Shown here one piece after another: positions 23,663 through 36,750 of a DNA stretch of 64,000 bases; within the stretch, counting starts at the first letter, position 1, and each line of letters opens with the position of its first letter. The stretch lies in contig NW_027473624.1 in assembly GCF_050947335.1 (NCBI RefSeq), positions 124,001 to 188,000 of the forward strand. Direction: 5' to 3'. Position numbers and translations under genes: made by a program. The DNA comes from Megachile rotundata. Lineage: Eukaryota > Arthropoda > Insecta > Hymenoptera > Megachilidae. The notes beneath the pieces are model-generated. The model saw nothing but the letters and a program-made list of their open reading frames with translations. It was not told where the DNA came from and made no database searches.

Positions 23663-26600
23663 TGTCGTTCTATCGGTCATATAACCATAATATGGCTAAT
23701 AATATGAGTTAGATTGATGATAATAGGAGTAATTAGTATAGTAATTGTCGTTCTATCGATCATATCTGCATAATATGGCTAATAATATGAGTTAGATTGA
23801 CAATAATAAGAGTAATGAGTATAGTAATTGTCGTTCTATCGGTCATATAACCATAATATGGCTAATAATATGAGTTAGATTGATAACAGTGAGTATAATA
23901 AGTATAGTAATTGTCGTTATATCGATCATATAAGCATAATATGGCTAATAATATGAGTTAGATTGATAATAATAAGAGTAATAAGTATATTAATTGTCGT
24001 TACATCGATCATATCTGCATAATATGGTTAATAATATGAGTTGGATTGATAACAGTGAGTATAATAAGTATAGTAATTGTCGTTCTATCGATCATATGAG
24101 CATAATATGGTTAATAATATGAGTTAGATTGATAATAATAAGAGTAATGAGTATAGTAATTGTCGTCCTATCGATCATATAAGCATAATATGGCTAATAA
24201 TATGAGATAGATTGATAACAATAAGAGTAATAAGTATAGTAATTGTCGTTCTATCGATTATATCTGCATAATATGGTTAATAATATGAGTTAGATTGATA
24301 ACAGTGAGTGTAATAAGCATAGTAATTGTCGTTCTATCGGTCATATAACCATAATATGGCTAATAATATGAGTTAGGTTGATAACAGTGAGTGTAATAAG
24401 TATAGTAATTGTCGTTATATCGATCATATAAGCATAATATGGCTAATAATATGAGTTAGATTGATAATAATAAGAGTAATGAGTATAGTAAATGCTGTCA
24501 TATCGATTATATAAGCATAATATGGCTAATAATATGAGTTAGATTGATAATATTAAGAGTAATGAGTATAGTAATTGTCGTCCTATCGATCATATAAGCA
24601 TAATATGGCTAATAATATGAGTAAGATTGATAATAATAAGAGTAATAAGTATAGTAATTGTCGTTCTATCGATCATATAAGCATAATATGGTTAATAATA
24701 TGAGTTAGGTTGATAATAATAAGAGTATTGAGTATAGTAATTGTCGTCCTATCGATCATATAAGCATAATATGGCTAATAATATGAGTTAGAATGATAAT
24801 AATAAGAGTAATAAGTATAGTAATTGTCGTTCTATCGGTCATATAGCCATAATATGGCTAATAATATGAGTTAGATTGATAATAGTGAGTGTAATAAGTA
24901 TAGTAATTGTCGTTCTATCGGTCATATAACCATAATATGGCTAATAGTATGAGTTAGATTGATAACAGTGAGTGTAATAAGTATAGTAATTGTCGTTATA
25001 TCGATCATATAAGCATAATATGGCTAATATTATGAGTTAGATTGATAATAATAAGAGTAATGAGTATAGTAAATGTTGTCATATCGATTATATAAGCATA
25101 ATATGGCTAATAATACGAGTTAGATTGATAATAATAAGAGTAATGAGTATAGTAATTGTCGTCCTATCGATCATATAAGCATAATATGGTTAATAATATG
25201 AGTTAGGTTGATAATAATAAGAAAAATGAGTATTGTAATTGTCGTCCTATCGATCATATAAGCATAATATGGCTAATAATATGAGTTTGATTGATAATAA
25301 TAAGAGTAATGAGTATAGTAATTGTCGTCCTATCGATCATATAAGCATAATATGGCTAATAATATCAGTTAGATTGACAATAATAAGAGTAATGAGTATA
25401 GTAATTGTCGTTCTATCGGTCATATAACCATAATATGGCTAATAATATGAGTTAGATTGATAACAGTGAGTATAATAAGTATAGTAATTGTCGTTATATC
25501 GATCATATAAGCATAATATGGCTAATAATATGAGTTAGATTGATAATAATAAGAGTAATAAGTATATTAATTGTCGTTACATCGATCATATCTGCATAAT
25601 ATGGTTAATAATATGAGTTGGATTGATAACAGTGAGTGTAATAAGTATAGTAATTGTCGTTCTATCGATCATATGAGCATAATATGGTTAATAATATGAG
25701 TTAGATTGATAATAATAAGAGTAATGAGTATAGTAATTGTCGTCCTATCGATCATATAAGCATAATATGGCTAATAATATGAGTAAGATTGATAATAATA
25801 AGAGTAATAAGTATAGTAATTGTCGTCCTATCGATCATATAAGCATAGTATGGTTAATAATATGAGTTAGATTGATAATAATAAGAGTAATGAGTATTGT
25901 AATTGTCGTTCTATCGGTCATATAACCATAATATGGCTAATAATATGAGTTAGATTGATAATAATAAGAGTAATGAGTATTGTAATTGTCGTCCTATCGA
26001 TCATATAAGCATAATATGGCTAATACTATGAGTTTGATTGATAATAATAAGAGTAATGAGTATAGTAATTGTCGTCCTATCGATCATATAAGCATAATAT
26101 GGCTAATAATATGAGTTAGATTGATAACAGTGAGTGTAATAAGTATAGTAATTGTCGTTATATCGATCATATAAGCAGAATATGGCTAATAATATGAGTT
26201 AGATTGATAATAATAAGAGTAATGAGTATAGTAATTGTCGTTCTATCGATCATATAAGCATAATATGGTTAATAATATGAGTTAGGTTGATAATAATAAG
26301 AGTAATGAGTATAGTAATTGTCGTACTATCGATCATATAAGCATAATATGGCTAATAATATGAGTTAGATTGATAATAATAAGAGTAATGAGTGTAGTAA
26401 TTGTCGTCCTATCGATCATATAAGCATAATATGGCTAATAATATGAGTTAAATTGATAATAATAAGTGTAATAAGTATAGTAATTGTCGTTCTATCGATC
26501 ATATAAGCATAATATGGCTAATAATATGAGTTAGATTGATAACAATAAGAGTAATAAGTATAGTAATTGTCGTTCTATCCGTCATACAACCATAATATGG

Positions 26601-27530
26601 CTAATAATATGAGTCAGATTGATAATAATAAGAGAAATGAGTATAGTAATTGTCGTCCTATCGATCATATAAGCATAATATGGCTAATAATATGAGTTAG
26701 ATTGATAATAATAAGAGTAATGAGTATAGTAATTGTCGTCCTATCGATCATATAAGCATAATATGGCTAATAATATGAGTTAGATTGATATTAATAAGTG
26801 TAATAAGTATAGTAATTGTCGTTCTATCGGTCATATAACCATAATATGGCTTATAATATGAGTTAGATTGATAACAGTGAGTGTAATAAGTGTAGTAATT
26901 GTCTTTATATCGATCATATAAGCAATATAAGGCTAATAATATGAGTTAGATTGTTAATAATAAGAGTAATGAGTATAGTAATTGTCATCCTATCGATCAT
27001 ATAAGCACAATATGGCTAATAATATGAGTTAGATTGATAATAATCAGAGTAGTAAGTATAGTAATTGTCGTTCTATCGATCATATAATCATAATATGGCT
27101 AATAATATGAGTTAGATTGATAATAATAAGAGTAATAAGCATAGTAATTGTCGTTTTATCGAACATATAAGCATAATATGGCTAATAATATGAGTTAGAT
27201 TGATAATAGTGAGTGTAATAAGTATGGTAATTGTCGTTCTATCGGTCATATAACCATAATATGGCTAATAATATGGGTTAGATTGATAACAGTGAGTGTA
27301 ATAAGTATAGTAATTGTCGTTATATCGATCATATAAACATAATATGGCTAATATTATGAGTTAGATTGATAATAATAAGAGTAATGAGTATGGTAAATGT
27401 TGTCATATCGATTATATAAGCATAATATGGCTAATAATATGAGTTAGATTGATAATAATAAGAGTAATGAGTATAGTAATTTTCGTCCTATCGATAATAT
27501 AAGCATTATATGGCTAATAATATGAGTTAG
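23663..27530 (+). repeat. 51-mer duplication, copy 2
   Basis: Near-identical to 19430-23297 over 3.87 kb as far as I can read. The rare stop-removing changes at 21054 (TAG to TTG) and 21132 (TGA to TCA) are both repeated at 25287 and 25365. The copies are therefore recent relative to most monomer divergence. Confidence 0.85.
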
Positions 27531-29780
27531 ATTGATAAGAATAAGAGTAATAAGTATAGTAATTGTCGTTCTATCGATCATATAACCATAATATGGCTAA
27601 TAATATGAGTTAGATTGATAACAGTGAGTGTAATAAGTATAGTAATTGTCGTTATATCGATCATATAAGCATAATATGGCTAACAGTTTGAGTTAGATTG
27701 ATAATAATAAGAGTAATGAGTATAGTAATTGTCGTCCTATCGATCATATAAGCATAATATGGCTAATAATATGAGTCAGATTGATAATAATAAGAGAAAT
27801 GAGTATAGTAATTGTCGTCCTATCGATCATATAAGCATAATATGGCTAATAATATGAGTTAGATTGATAATAATAAGTGTAATAAGTATAGTAATTGTCG
27901 TTCTATCGGTCATATAACCATAATATGGCTTATAATATGAGTTAAATTGATAACAGTGAGTGTAATAAGTATAGTAATTGTCTTTATATCGATCATATAA
28001 GCAATATAAGGCTAATAATATGAGTTAGATTGTTAATAATAAGAGTAATGAGTATAGTAATTGTCATCCTATCGATCATATAAGCATAATATGGCTAATA
28101 ATATGAGTTAGATTGATAACAATAAGAGTAATAAGTATAGTAATTGTCGTTCTATCCGTCATACAACCATAATATGGCTAATAATATGAGTCAGATTGAT
28201 AATAATAAGAGAAATGAGTATAGTAATTGTCGTCCTATCGATCATATAAGCATGATATGGCTAATAATATGAGTTAGATTGATAATAATAAGAGTAATGA
28301 GTATAGTAATTGTCGTCCTATCGATCATATAAGCATAATATGGCTAATAATATGAGTTAGATTGATATTAATAAGTGTAATAAGTATAGTAATTGTCGTT
28401 CTATCGGTCATATAACCATAATATGGCTTATAATATGAGTTAGATTGATAACAGTGAGTGTAATAAGTGTAGTAATTGTCTTTATATCGATCATATAAGC
28501 AATATAAGGCTAATAATATGAGTTAGATTGTTAATAATAAGAGTAATGAGTATAGTAATTGTCATCCTATCGATCATATAAGCATAATATGGCTAATAAT
28601 ATGAGTTAGATTGATAACAATAAGAGTAATAAGTATAGTAATTGTCGTTCTATCCGTCATACAACCATAATATGGCTAATAATATGAGTTAGATTCATAA
28701 TAATAAGAGTAATAAGTATAGTAATTGTCGTTCTATCGATCATATCTGCATAATATGGTTAATAATATGAGTTAGATTGATAATAATAAGAGTAATGAGT
28801 ATTGTAATTGTCGTTCTATCGGTCATATAACCATAATATGGCTAATAATATGAGTTAGATTGATAATAATAAGAGTAATGAGTATTGTAATTGTCGTCCT
28901 ATCGATCATATAAGCATAATATGGCTAATAATATGAGTTTGATTGATAATAATAAGAGTAATGAGTATAGTAATTGTCGTCCTATCGATCATATAAGCAT
29001 AATATGGCTAATAATATGAGTTAGATTGATAACAGTGAGTGTAATAAGTATAGTAATTGTCGTTATATCGATCATATAAGCATAATATGGCTAATAATAT
29101 GAGTTAGATTGATAATAATAAGAGTAATGAGTATAGTAATTGTCGTCCTATCGATCATATAAGCATAATATGGCTAATAATATGAGTTACATTGATATCA
29201 ATAAGAGTAATAAGAATAGTAATTGTCGTTCAAACGATCATACAACCATAATATGGCTAATAATATGAGTTAGATTGACAATAATAAGAGTAATAAGTAT
29301 AGTAATTGTCGTTCTATCGATCATATCTGCATAATATGGTTAATAATATGAGTTAGATTGATATTAATAAGTGTAATAAGTATAGTAATTGTCGTTCTAT
29401 CGATTATATCTGCATAATATGGTTAATAATATGAGTTAGATTGATAATAGTGAGTGTAATAAGCATAGTAATTGTCGTTCTATCGGTCATATAACCATAA
29501 TATGGCTAATAATATGAGTTAGGTTGATAACAGTGAGTGTAATAAGTATAGTAATTGTCGTTATATCGATCATATAAGCATAATATGGCTAATAATATGA
29601 GTAAGATTGATAATAATAAGAGTAATAAGTATATTAATTGTCGTTACATCGATCTTATCTGCATAATATGGTTAATAATATGAGTTGGATTGATAACAGT
29701 GAGTGTAATAAGTATAGTAATTGTCGTTCTATCGATCATATGAGCATAATATGGTTAATAATATGAGTTAGATTGATAAT
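27530..29780 (+). repeat. Block C: mosaic link of F-type and B-type monomers
   Basis: From 27530 to about 29290 it is F-like. GCTAACAGTTTGAG is at 27683, a marker otherwise confined to block F. A 6-mer tandem lies at 27929/28427, matching 14981/15479 at an offset of 156 monomers. From about 29400 to 29780 it is B-like, with the ATTATATCTGC type at ~29400 and GTTGGATTG at 29685. A small anomaly at ~29230 reads GTTCAAACGATC. Confidence 0.7.
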
Positions 29781-29943
29781 AATAAGAGTAATGAGTATAG
29801 TAATTGTCGTCCTATCGATCATATAAGCATAATATGGCTAATAATATGAGTAAGATTGATAATAATAAGAGTAATAAGTATAGTAATTGTCGTCCTATCG
29901 ATCATATAAGCATAGTATGGTTAATAATATGAGTTAGATTGAT

Positions 29944-29949
29944 AATATA
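29944..29949 (+). other. One-base deletion, first of only two length changes
   Basis: GATAATATAAGAG stands where the array has GATAATAATAAGAG. Monomer starts shift from 29881 to 29963 (82 bp). Block D copies 2 and 3 have the full-length form (marker CATAGTATGG at 29911 and 32234 is 2323 bp apart, not 2324). The change therefore postdates, or was not carried by, the amplification, or it is a sequencing error. Confidence 0.85.
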
Positions 29950-30875
29950 AGAGTAATGAGTATTGTAATTGTCGTTCTATCGGTCATATAACCATAATAT
30001 GGCTAATAATATGAGTTAGATTGATAACAGTGAGTGTAATAAGTATAGTAATTGTCGTTATATCGATCATATAAGCATAATATGGCTAATAATATGAGTT
30101 AGATTGATAATAATAAGAGTAATAAGTATAGTAATTGTCGTTCTATCGATCATACAACCATAATATGGCTAATAATATGAGTTAGATTGACAATAATAAG
30201 AGTAATAAGTATAGTAATTGTCGTTCTATCGATCATATCTGCATAATATGGTTAATAATATGAGTTAGATTGATAATAATAAGAGTAATGAGTATTGTAA
30301 TTGTCGTTCTACCGGTTATATAACCATAATATGGCTAATAATATGAGTCAGATTGATAATAATAAGAGTAATGAGTGTAGTAATTGTCGTCCTATCGATC
30401 ATATAAGCATAATATGGCTAATAATATGAGTTAAATTGATAATAATAAGTATAATAAGTATAGTAATTGTCGTTCTATCGATCATATAAGCATAATATGG
30501 CTAATAATTTGAGTTAGATTGATAATAATAAAAGTAGTAAGTATAGTAATTGTCGTTCTGCCGATCATATAAGCATAATATGGCTAATAATATGAGTTGG
30601 ATTGATAATAATAAGAGTAATGAGTATAGTAATTGTCATCCTATCGATCATATAAGCATAATATGGCTAATAATATGAGCTAGATTGATAAGGATAAGAG
30701 TAAAAAGTATAGTAATTGTCGTTCTATCGATCATATCTGCATAATATGGTTAATAATATGATTTAGATTGATAATAGTGAGTGTAATAAGCATAGTAATT
30801 GTCGTTCTATCGATCATATAAGCATAATATGGCTAATAATATGAGTTAGATTGATAATAATAAGAGTAATGAGTA

Positions 30876-30896
30876 TAGTAATTGTCGTCCTATCGA
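30876..30896 (+). repeat. Subunit 1 of a putative 4 x 21-bp internal structure
   Basis: Monomer positions 1-21. Aligned without gaps to subunit 3 (positions 42-62) I count 12 of 21 identities, including TA-TAAT at the left end, GT in the middle and AT-GA at the right end. Against subunit 4 I count 10 of 21. An AT-rich background makes about 7 of 21 unremarkable, so this is suggestive only. Confidence 0.4.
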
Positions 30897-30897
30897 T
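30892..30897. other. Per-monomer ATCGAT palindrome (example)
   Basis: ATCGAT lies at monomer positions 17-22 and overlaps GATC at 20-23. It is present in most monomers and lost in the variants reading ATCGGT, ATCCGT, ATCAGT or ATCTAT. It is one of two CpG positions in the unit; the other is at 11-12. Used as a restriction site it would give an 83-bp ladder with dropouts that report the variant pattern. Confidence 0.9.
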
Positions 30898-30916
30898 CAT
30901 ATAAGCATAATATGGC
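30897..30916 (+). repeat. Subunit 2 of the putative internal structure (20 bp)
   Basis: Monomer positions 22-41, one base shorter than the others. With one gap after TCATA it shares 12 of 21 columns with subunit 3. Without the gap only about 6 of 20 match. It is the weakest member of the proposed four. Confidence 0.3.
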
Positions 30917-30937
30917 TAATAATATGAGTTAGATTGA
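30917..30937 (+). repeat. Subunit 3 of the putative internal structure
   Basis: Monomer positions 42-62, starting TAATAATATGAG. It is directly adjacent to subunit 4 and identical to it at 14 of 21 positions, including the first eight bases and GAGT at 10-13 of the subunit. This pair is the best support for an ancestral 21-bp repeat. Confidence 0.5.
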
Positions 30938-30958
30938 TAATAATAAGAGTAATGAGTA
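30938..30958 (+). repeat. Subunit 4 of the putative internal structure
   Basis: Monomer positions 63-83, starting TAATAATAAGAG. See subunit 3 for the 14 of 21 match. The subunit ends exactly at the monomer boundary, and the next monomer starts with the related TAGTAAT. Confidence 0.5.
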
Positions 30959-32102
30959 TAGTAATTGTCGTCCTATCGATCATATAAGCACAATATGGCT
31001 AATAATATGAGTTAGATTGATAATAATCAGAGTAGTAAGTATAGTAATTGTCGTTCTATCGATCATATAATCATAATATGGCTAATAATATGAGTTAGAT
31101 TGATAATAATAAGAGTAATAAGCATAGTAATTGTCGTTTTATCGAACATATAAGCATAATATGGCTATTAATATGAGTTAGATTGATAATAGTGAGTGTA
31201 ATAAGTATAGTAATTGTCGTTCTATCGGTCATATAACCATAATATGGCTAATAATATGGGTTAGATTGATAACAGTGAGTGTAATAAGTATAGTAATTGT
31301 CGTTATATCGATCATATAAGCATAATATGGCTAATATTATGAGTTAGATTGATAATAATAAGAGTAATAAGTATAGTAATTGTTGTTCTATCAGTCATAT
31401 AACCATAATATGGCTAATAATATGAGTTAGATTGATAGTAGTGAGTGTGTTAAGTACAGTAATTGTCGTTATATCGATCGTATAAGCATAATATGGCTAA
31501 TAATATGAGTTACATTGATATTAATAAGAGTAATAAGTATAGTAACTGTCGTTCTATCGGTCATACAACCATAATATGGCTAATAATATGAGTTAGATTG
31601 ACAATAATAAGAGTAATAAGTATAGTAATTGTCGTTCTATCGATCATATCTGCATAATATGGTTAATAATATGAGTTAGATTGATAATAATAAGAGTAAT
31701 GAGTATTGTAATTGTCGTTCTATCGGTCATATAACCATAATATGGCTAATAATATGAGTTAGATTGATAATAATAAGAGTAATGAGTATTGTAATTGTCG
31801 TCCTATCGATCATATAAGCATAATATGGCTACTAATATGAGTTTGATTGATAATAATAAGAGTAATGAGTATAGTAATTGTCGTCCTATCGATCATATAA
31901 GCATAATATGGCTAATAATATGAGTTAGATTGATAACAGTGACTGTAATAAGTATAGTAATTGTCGTTATATCGATCATATAAGCATAATATGGCTAATA
32001 ATATGAGTTAGATTGATAATAATAAGAGTAATGAGTATAGTAATTGTCGTCCTATCGATCATATAAGCATAATATGGTTAATAATATGATTTAGGTTGAT
32101 AA

Positions 32103-34426
32103 TAATAAGAGTAATGAGTATAGTAATTGTCGTCCTATCGATCATATAAGCATAATATGGCTAATAATATGAGTAAGATTGATAATAATAAGAGTAATAA
32201 GTATAGTAATTGTCGTCCTATCGATCATATAAGCATAGTATGGTTAATAATATGAGTTAGATTGATAATAATAAGAGTAATGAGTATTGTAATTGTCGTT
32301 CTATCGGTCATATAACCATAATATGGCTAATAATATGAGTTAGATTGATAACAGTGAGTGTAATAAGTATAGTAATTGTCGTTATATCGATCATATAAGC
32401 ATAATATGGCTAATAATATGAGTTAGATTGATAAAAATAAGAGTAATAAGTATAGTAATTGTCGTTCTATCGATCATACAACCATAATATGGCTAATAAT
32501 ATGAGTTAGATTGACAATAATAAGAGTAATAAGTATAGTAATTGTCGTTCTATCGATCATATCTGCATAATATGGTTAATAATATGAGTTAGATTGATAA
32601 TAATAAGAGTAATGAGTATTGTAATTGTCGTTCTACCGGTTATATAACCATAATATGGCTAATAATATGAGTCAGATTGATAATAATAAGAGTAATGAGT
32701 GTAGTAATTGTCGTCCTATCGATCATATAAGCATAATATGGCTAATAATATGAGTTAAATTGATAATAATAAGTATAATAAGTATAGTAATTGTCGTTCT
32801 ATCGATCATATAAGCATAATATGGCTAATAATTTGAGTTAGATTGATAATAATAAAAGTAGTAAGTATAGTAATTGTCGTTCTGCCGATCATATAAGCAT
32901 AATATGGCTAATAATATGAGTTGGATTGATAATAATAAGAGTAATGAGTATAGTAATTGTCATCCTATCGATCATATAAGCATAATATGGCTAATAATAT
33001 GAGCTAGATTGATAAGGATAAGAGTAAAAAGTATAGTAATTGTCGTTCTATCGATCATATCTGCATAATATGGTTAATAATATGATTTAGATTGATAATA
33101 GTGAGTGTAATAAGCATAGTAATTGTCGTTCTATCGATCATATAAGCATAATATGGCTAATAATATGAGTTAGATTGATAATAATAAGAGTAATGAGTAT
33201 AGTAATTGTCGTCCTATCGATCATATAAGCATAATATGGCTAATAATATGAGTTAGATTGATAATAATAAGAGTAATGAGTATAGTAATTGTCGTCCTAT
33301 CGATCATATAAGCACAATATGGCTAATAATATGAGTTAGATTGATAATAATCAGAGTAGTAAGTATAGTAATTGTCGTTCTATCGATCATATAATCATAA
33401 TATGGCTAATAATATGAGTTAGATTGATAATAATAAGAGTAATAAGCATAGTAATTGTCGTTTTATCGAACATATAAGCATAATATGGCTATTAATATGA
33501 GTTAGATTGATAATAGTGAGTGTAATAAGTATAGTAATTGTCGTTCTATCGGTCATATAACCATAATATGGCTAATAATATGGGTTAGATTGATAACAGT
33601 GAGTGTAATAAGTATAGTAATTGTCGTTATATCGATCATATAAGCATAATATGGCTAATATTATGAGTTAGATTGATAATAATAAGAGTAATAAGTATAG
33701 TAATTGTTGTTCTATCAGTCATATAACCATAATATGGCTAATAATATGAGTTAGATTGATAGTAGTGAGTGTGTTAAGTACAGTAATTGTCGTTATATCG
33801 ATCGTATAAGCATAATATGGCTAATAATATGAGTTACATTGATATTAATAAGAGTAATAAGTATAGTAACTGTCGTTCTATCGGTCATACAACCATAATA
33901 TGGCTAATAATATGAGTTAGATTGACAATAATAAGAGTAATAAGTATAGTAATTGTCGTTCTATCGATCATATCTGCATAATATGGTTAATAATATGAGT
34001 TAGATTGATAATAATAAGAGTAATGAGTATTGTAATTGTCGTTCTATCGGTCATATAACCATAATATGGCTAATAATATGAGTTAGATTGATAATAATAA
34101 GAGTAATGAGTATTGTAATTGTCGTCCTATCGATCATATAAGCATAATATGGCTACTAATATGAGTTTGATTGATAATAATAAGAGTAATGAGTATAGTA
34201 ATTGTCGTCCTATCGATCATATAAGCATAATATGGCTAATAATATGAGTTAGATTGATAACAGTGACTGTAATAAGTATAGTAATTGTCGTTATATCGAT
34301 CATATAAGCATAATATGGCTAATAATATGAGTTAGATTGATAATAATAAGAGTAATGAGTATAGTAATTGTCGTCCTATCGATCATATAAGCATAATATG
34401 GTTAATAATATGATTTAGGTTGATAA
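32103..34426 (+). repeat. Block D 28-mer HOR, copy 2
   Basis: 2324 bp. I saw no difference from copy 3 at the markers checked (GATAAAAATAAG, CTGCCG, GAGCTAG with GATAAGGATAAG, GGCTATTAATATG, TGTGTTAAG). This suggests a very recent amplification. Confidence 0.9.
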
Positions 34427-36750
34427 TAATAAGAGTAATGAGTATAGTAATTGTCGTCCTATCGATCATATAAGCATAATATGGCTAATAATATGAGTAA
34501 GATTGATAATAATAAGAGTAATAAGTATAGTAATTGTCGTCCTATCGATCATATAAGCATAGTATGGTTAATAATATGAGTTAGATTGATAATAATAAGA
34601 GTAATGAGTATTGTAATTGTCGTTCTATCGGTCATATAACCATAATATGGCTAATAATATGAGTTAGATTGATAACAGTGAGTGTAATAAGTATAGTAAT
34701 TGTCGTTATATCGATCATATAAGCATAATATGGCTAATAATATGAGTTAGATTGATAAAAATAAGAGTAATAAGTATAGTAATTGTCGTTCTATCGATCA
34801 TACAACCATAATATGGCTAATAATATGAGTTAGATTGACAATAATAAGAGTAATAAGTATAGTAATTGTCGTTCTATCGATCATATCTGCATAATATGGT
34901 TAATAATATGAGTTAGATTGATAATAATAAGAGTAATGAGTATTGTAATTGTCGTTCTACCGGTTATATAACCATAATATGGCTAATAATATGAGTCAGA
35001 TTGATAATAATAAGAGTAATGAGTGTAGTAATTGTCGTCCTATCGATCATATAAGCATAATATGGCTAATAATATGAGTTAAATTGATAATAATAAGTAT
35101 AATAAGTATAGTAATTGTCGTTCTATCGATCATATAAGCATAATATGGCTAATAATTTGAGTTAGATTGATAATAATAAAAGTAGTAAGTATAGTAATTG
35201 TCGTTCTGCCGATCATATAAGCATAATATGGCTAATAATATGAGTTGGATTGATAATAATAAGAGTAATGAGTATAGTAATTGTCATCCTATCGATCATA
35301 TAAGCATAATATGGCTAATAATATGAGCTAGATTGATAAGGATAAGAGTAAAAAGTATAGTAATTGTCGTTCTATCGATCATATCTGCATAATATGGTTA
35401 ATAATATGATTTAGATTGATAATAGTGAGTGTAATAAGCATAGTAATTGTCGTTCTATCGATCATATAAGCATAATATGGCTAATAATATGAGTTAGATT
35501 GATAATAATAAGAGTAATGAGTATAGTAATTGTCGTCCTATCGATCATATAAGCATAATATGGCTAATAATATGAGTTAGATTGATAATAATAAGAGTAA
35601 TGAGTATAGTAATTGTCGTCCTATCGATCATATAAGCACAATATGGCTAATAATATGAGTTAGATTGATAATAATCAGAGTAGTAAGTATAGTAATTGTC
35701 GTTCTATCGATCATATAATCATAATATGGCTAATAATATGAGTTAGATTGATAATAATAAGAGTAATAAGCATAGTAATTGTCGTTTTATCGAACATATA
35801 AGCATAATATGGCTATTAATATGAGTTAGATTGATAATAGTGAGTGTAATAAGTATAGTAATTGTCGTTCTATCGGTCATATAACCATAATATGGCTAAT
35901 AATATGGGTTAGATTGATAACAGTGAGTGTAATAAGTATAGTAATTGTCGTTATATCGATCATATAAGCATAATATGGCTAATATTATGAGTTAGATTGA
36001 TAATAATAAGAGTAATAAGTATAGTAATTGTTGTTCTATCAGTCATATAACCATAATATGGCTAATAATATGAGTTAGATTGATAGTAGTGAGTGTGTTA
36101 AGTACAGTAATTGTCGTTATATCGATCGTATAAGCATAATATGGCTAATAATATGAGTTACATTGATATTAATAAGAGTAATAAGTATAGTAACTGTCGT
36201 TCTATCGGTCATACAACCATAATATGGCTAATAATATGAGTTAGATTGACAATAATAAGAGTAATAAGTATAGTAATTGTCGTTCTATCGATCATATCTG
36301 CATAATATGGTTAATAATATGAGTTAGATTGATAATAATAAGAGTAATGAGTATTGTAATTGTCGTTCTATCGGTCATATAACCATAATATGGCTAATAA
36401 TATGAGTTAGATTGATAATAATAAGAGTAATGAGTATTGTAATTGTCGTCCTATCGATCATATAAGCATAATATGGCTACTAATATGAGTTTGATTGATA
36501 ATAATAAGAGTAATGAGTATAGTAATTGTCGTCCTATCGATCATATAAGCATAATATGGCTAATAATATGAGTTAGATTGATAACAGTGACTGTAATAAG
36601 TATAGTAATTGTCGTTATATCGATCATATAAGCATAATATGGCTAATAATATGAGTTAGATTGATAATAATAAGAGTAATGAGTATAGTAATTGTCGTCC
36701 TATCGATCATATAAGCATAATATGGTTAATAATATGATTTAGGTTGATAA
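34427..36750 (+). repeat. Block D 28-mer HOR, copy 3
   Basis: 2324 bp, in step with copy 2. A stub continues to about 36822. There GTTAGAATG replaces the expected GAGTAAGATTG and block E begins. Confidence 0.9.

Larger units (their letters stand above)
30876..30958 (+). repeat. Reference monomer (commonest type)
   Basis: This copy matches my by-eye consensus. Useful landmarks, in monomer positions: TAGTAATTGTCG at 1-12; the CCTATCGATC region at 14-23, with ATCGAT at 17-22; CATATAAGCATAATATGG at 23-40; CTAATAATATGAG at 41-53; TTAGATTGA at 54-62; TAATAATAAGAGTAATGAG at 63-81. Stop triplets occur in every frame on both strands: TAG, TAA and TGA on the plus strand, and TTA, CTA and TCA read from the other. 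83 is not a multiple of 3, so the reading frame changes at each monomer. Confidence 0.95.
29780..32102 (+). repeat. Block D 28-mer HOR, copy 1
   Basis: 28 monomers, 2323 bp because of a one-base deletion near 29946. The diagnostic CTGCCGATC is at 30558, with copies at 32882 and 35206. Other markers are GATAAGGATAAGAGTAAAAAG, TTTTATCGAAC, GGCTATTAATATG, TGTGTTAAGTACAG and TACCGGTTATATAACC. It differs from copies 2 and 3 at a few sites, such as GATAATAATAAG (~30106) against GATAAAAATAAG. Confidence 0.9.

Noticed and set aside
29225..29240. GTTCAAACGATC as a possible foreign insertion
   Set aside because: It is the same length as GTTCTATCGATC in the surrounding monomers, so it is a cluster of substitutions in one monomer.
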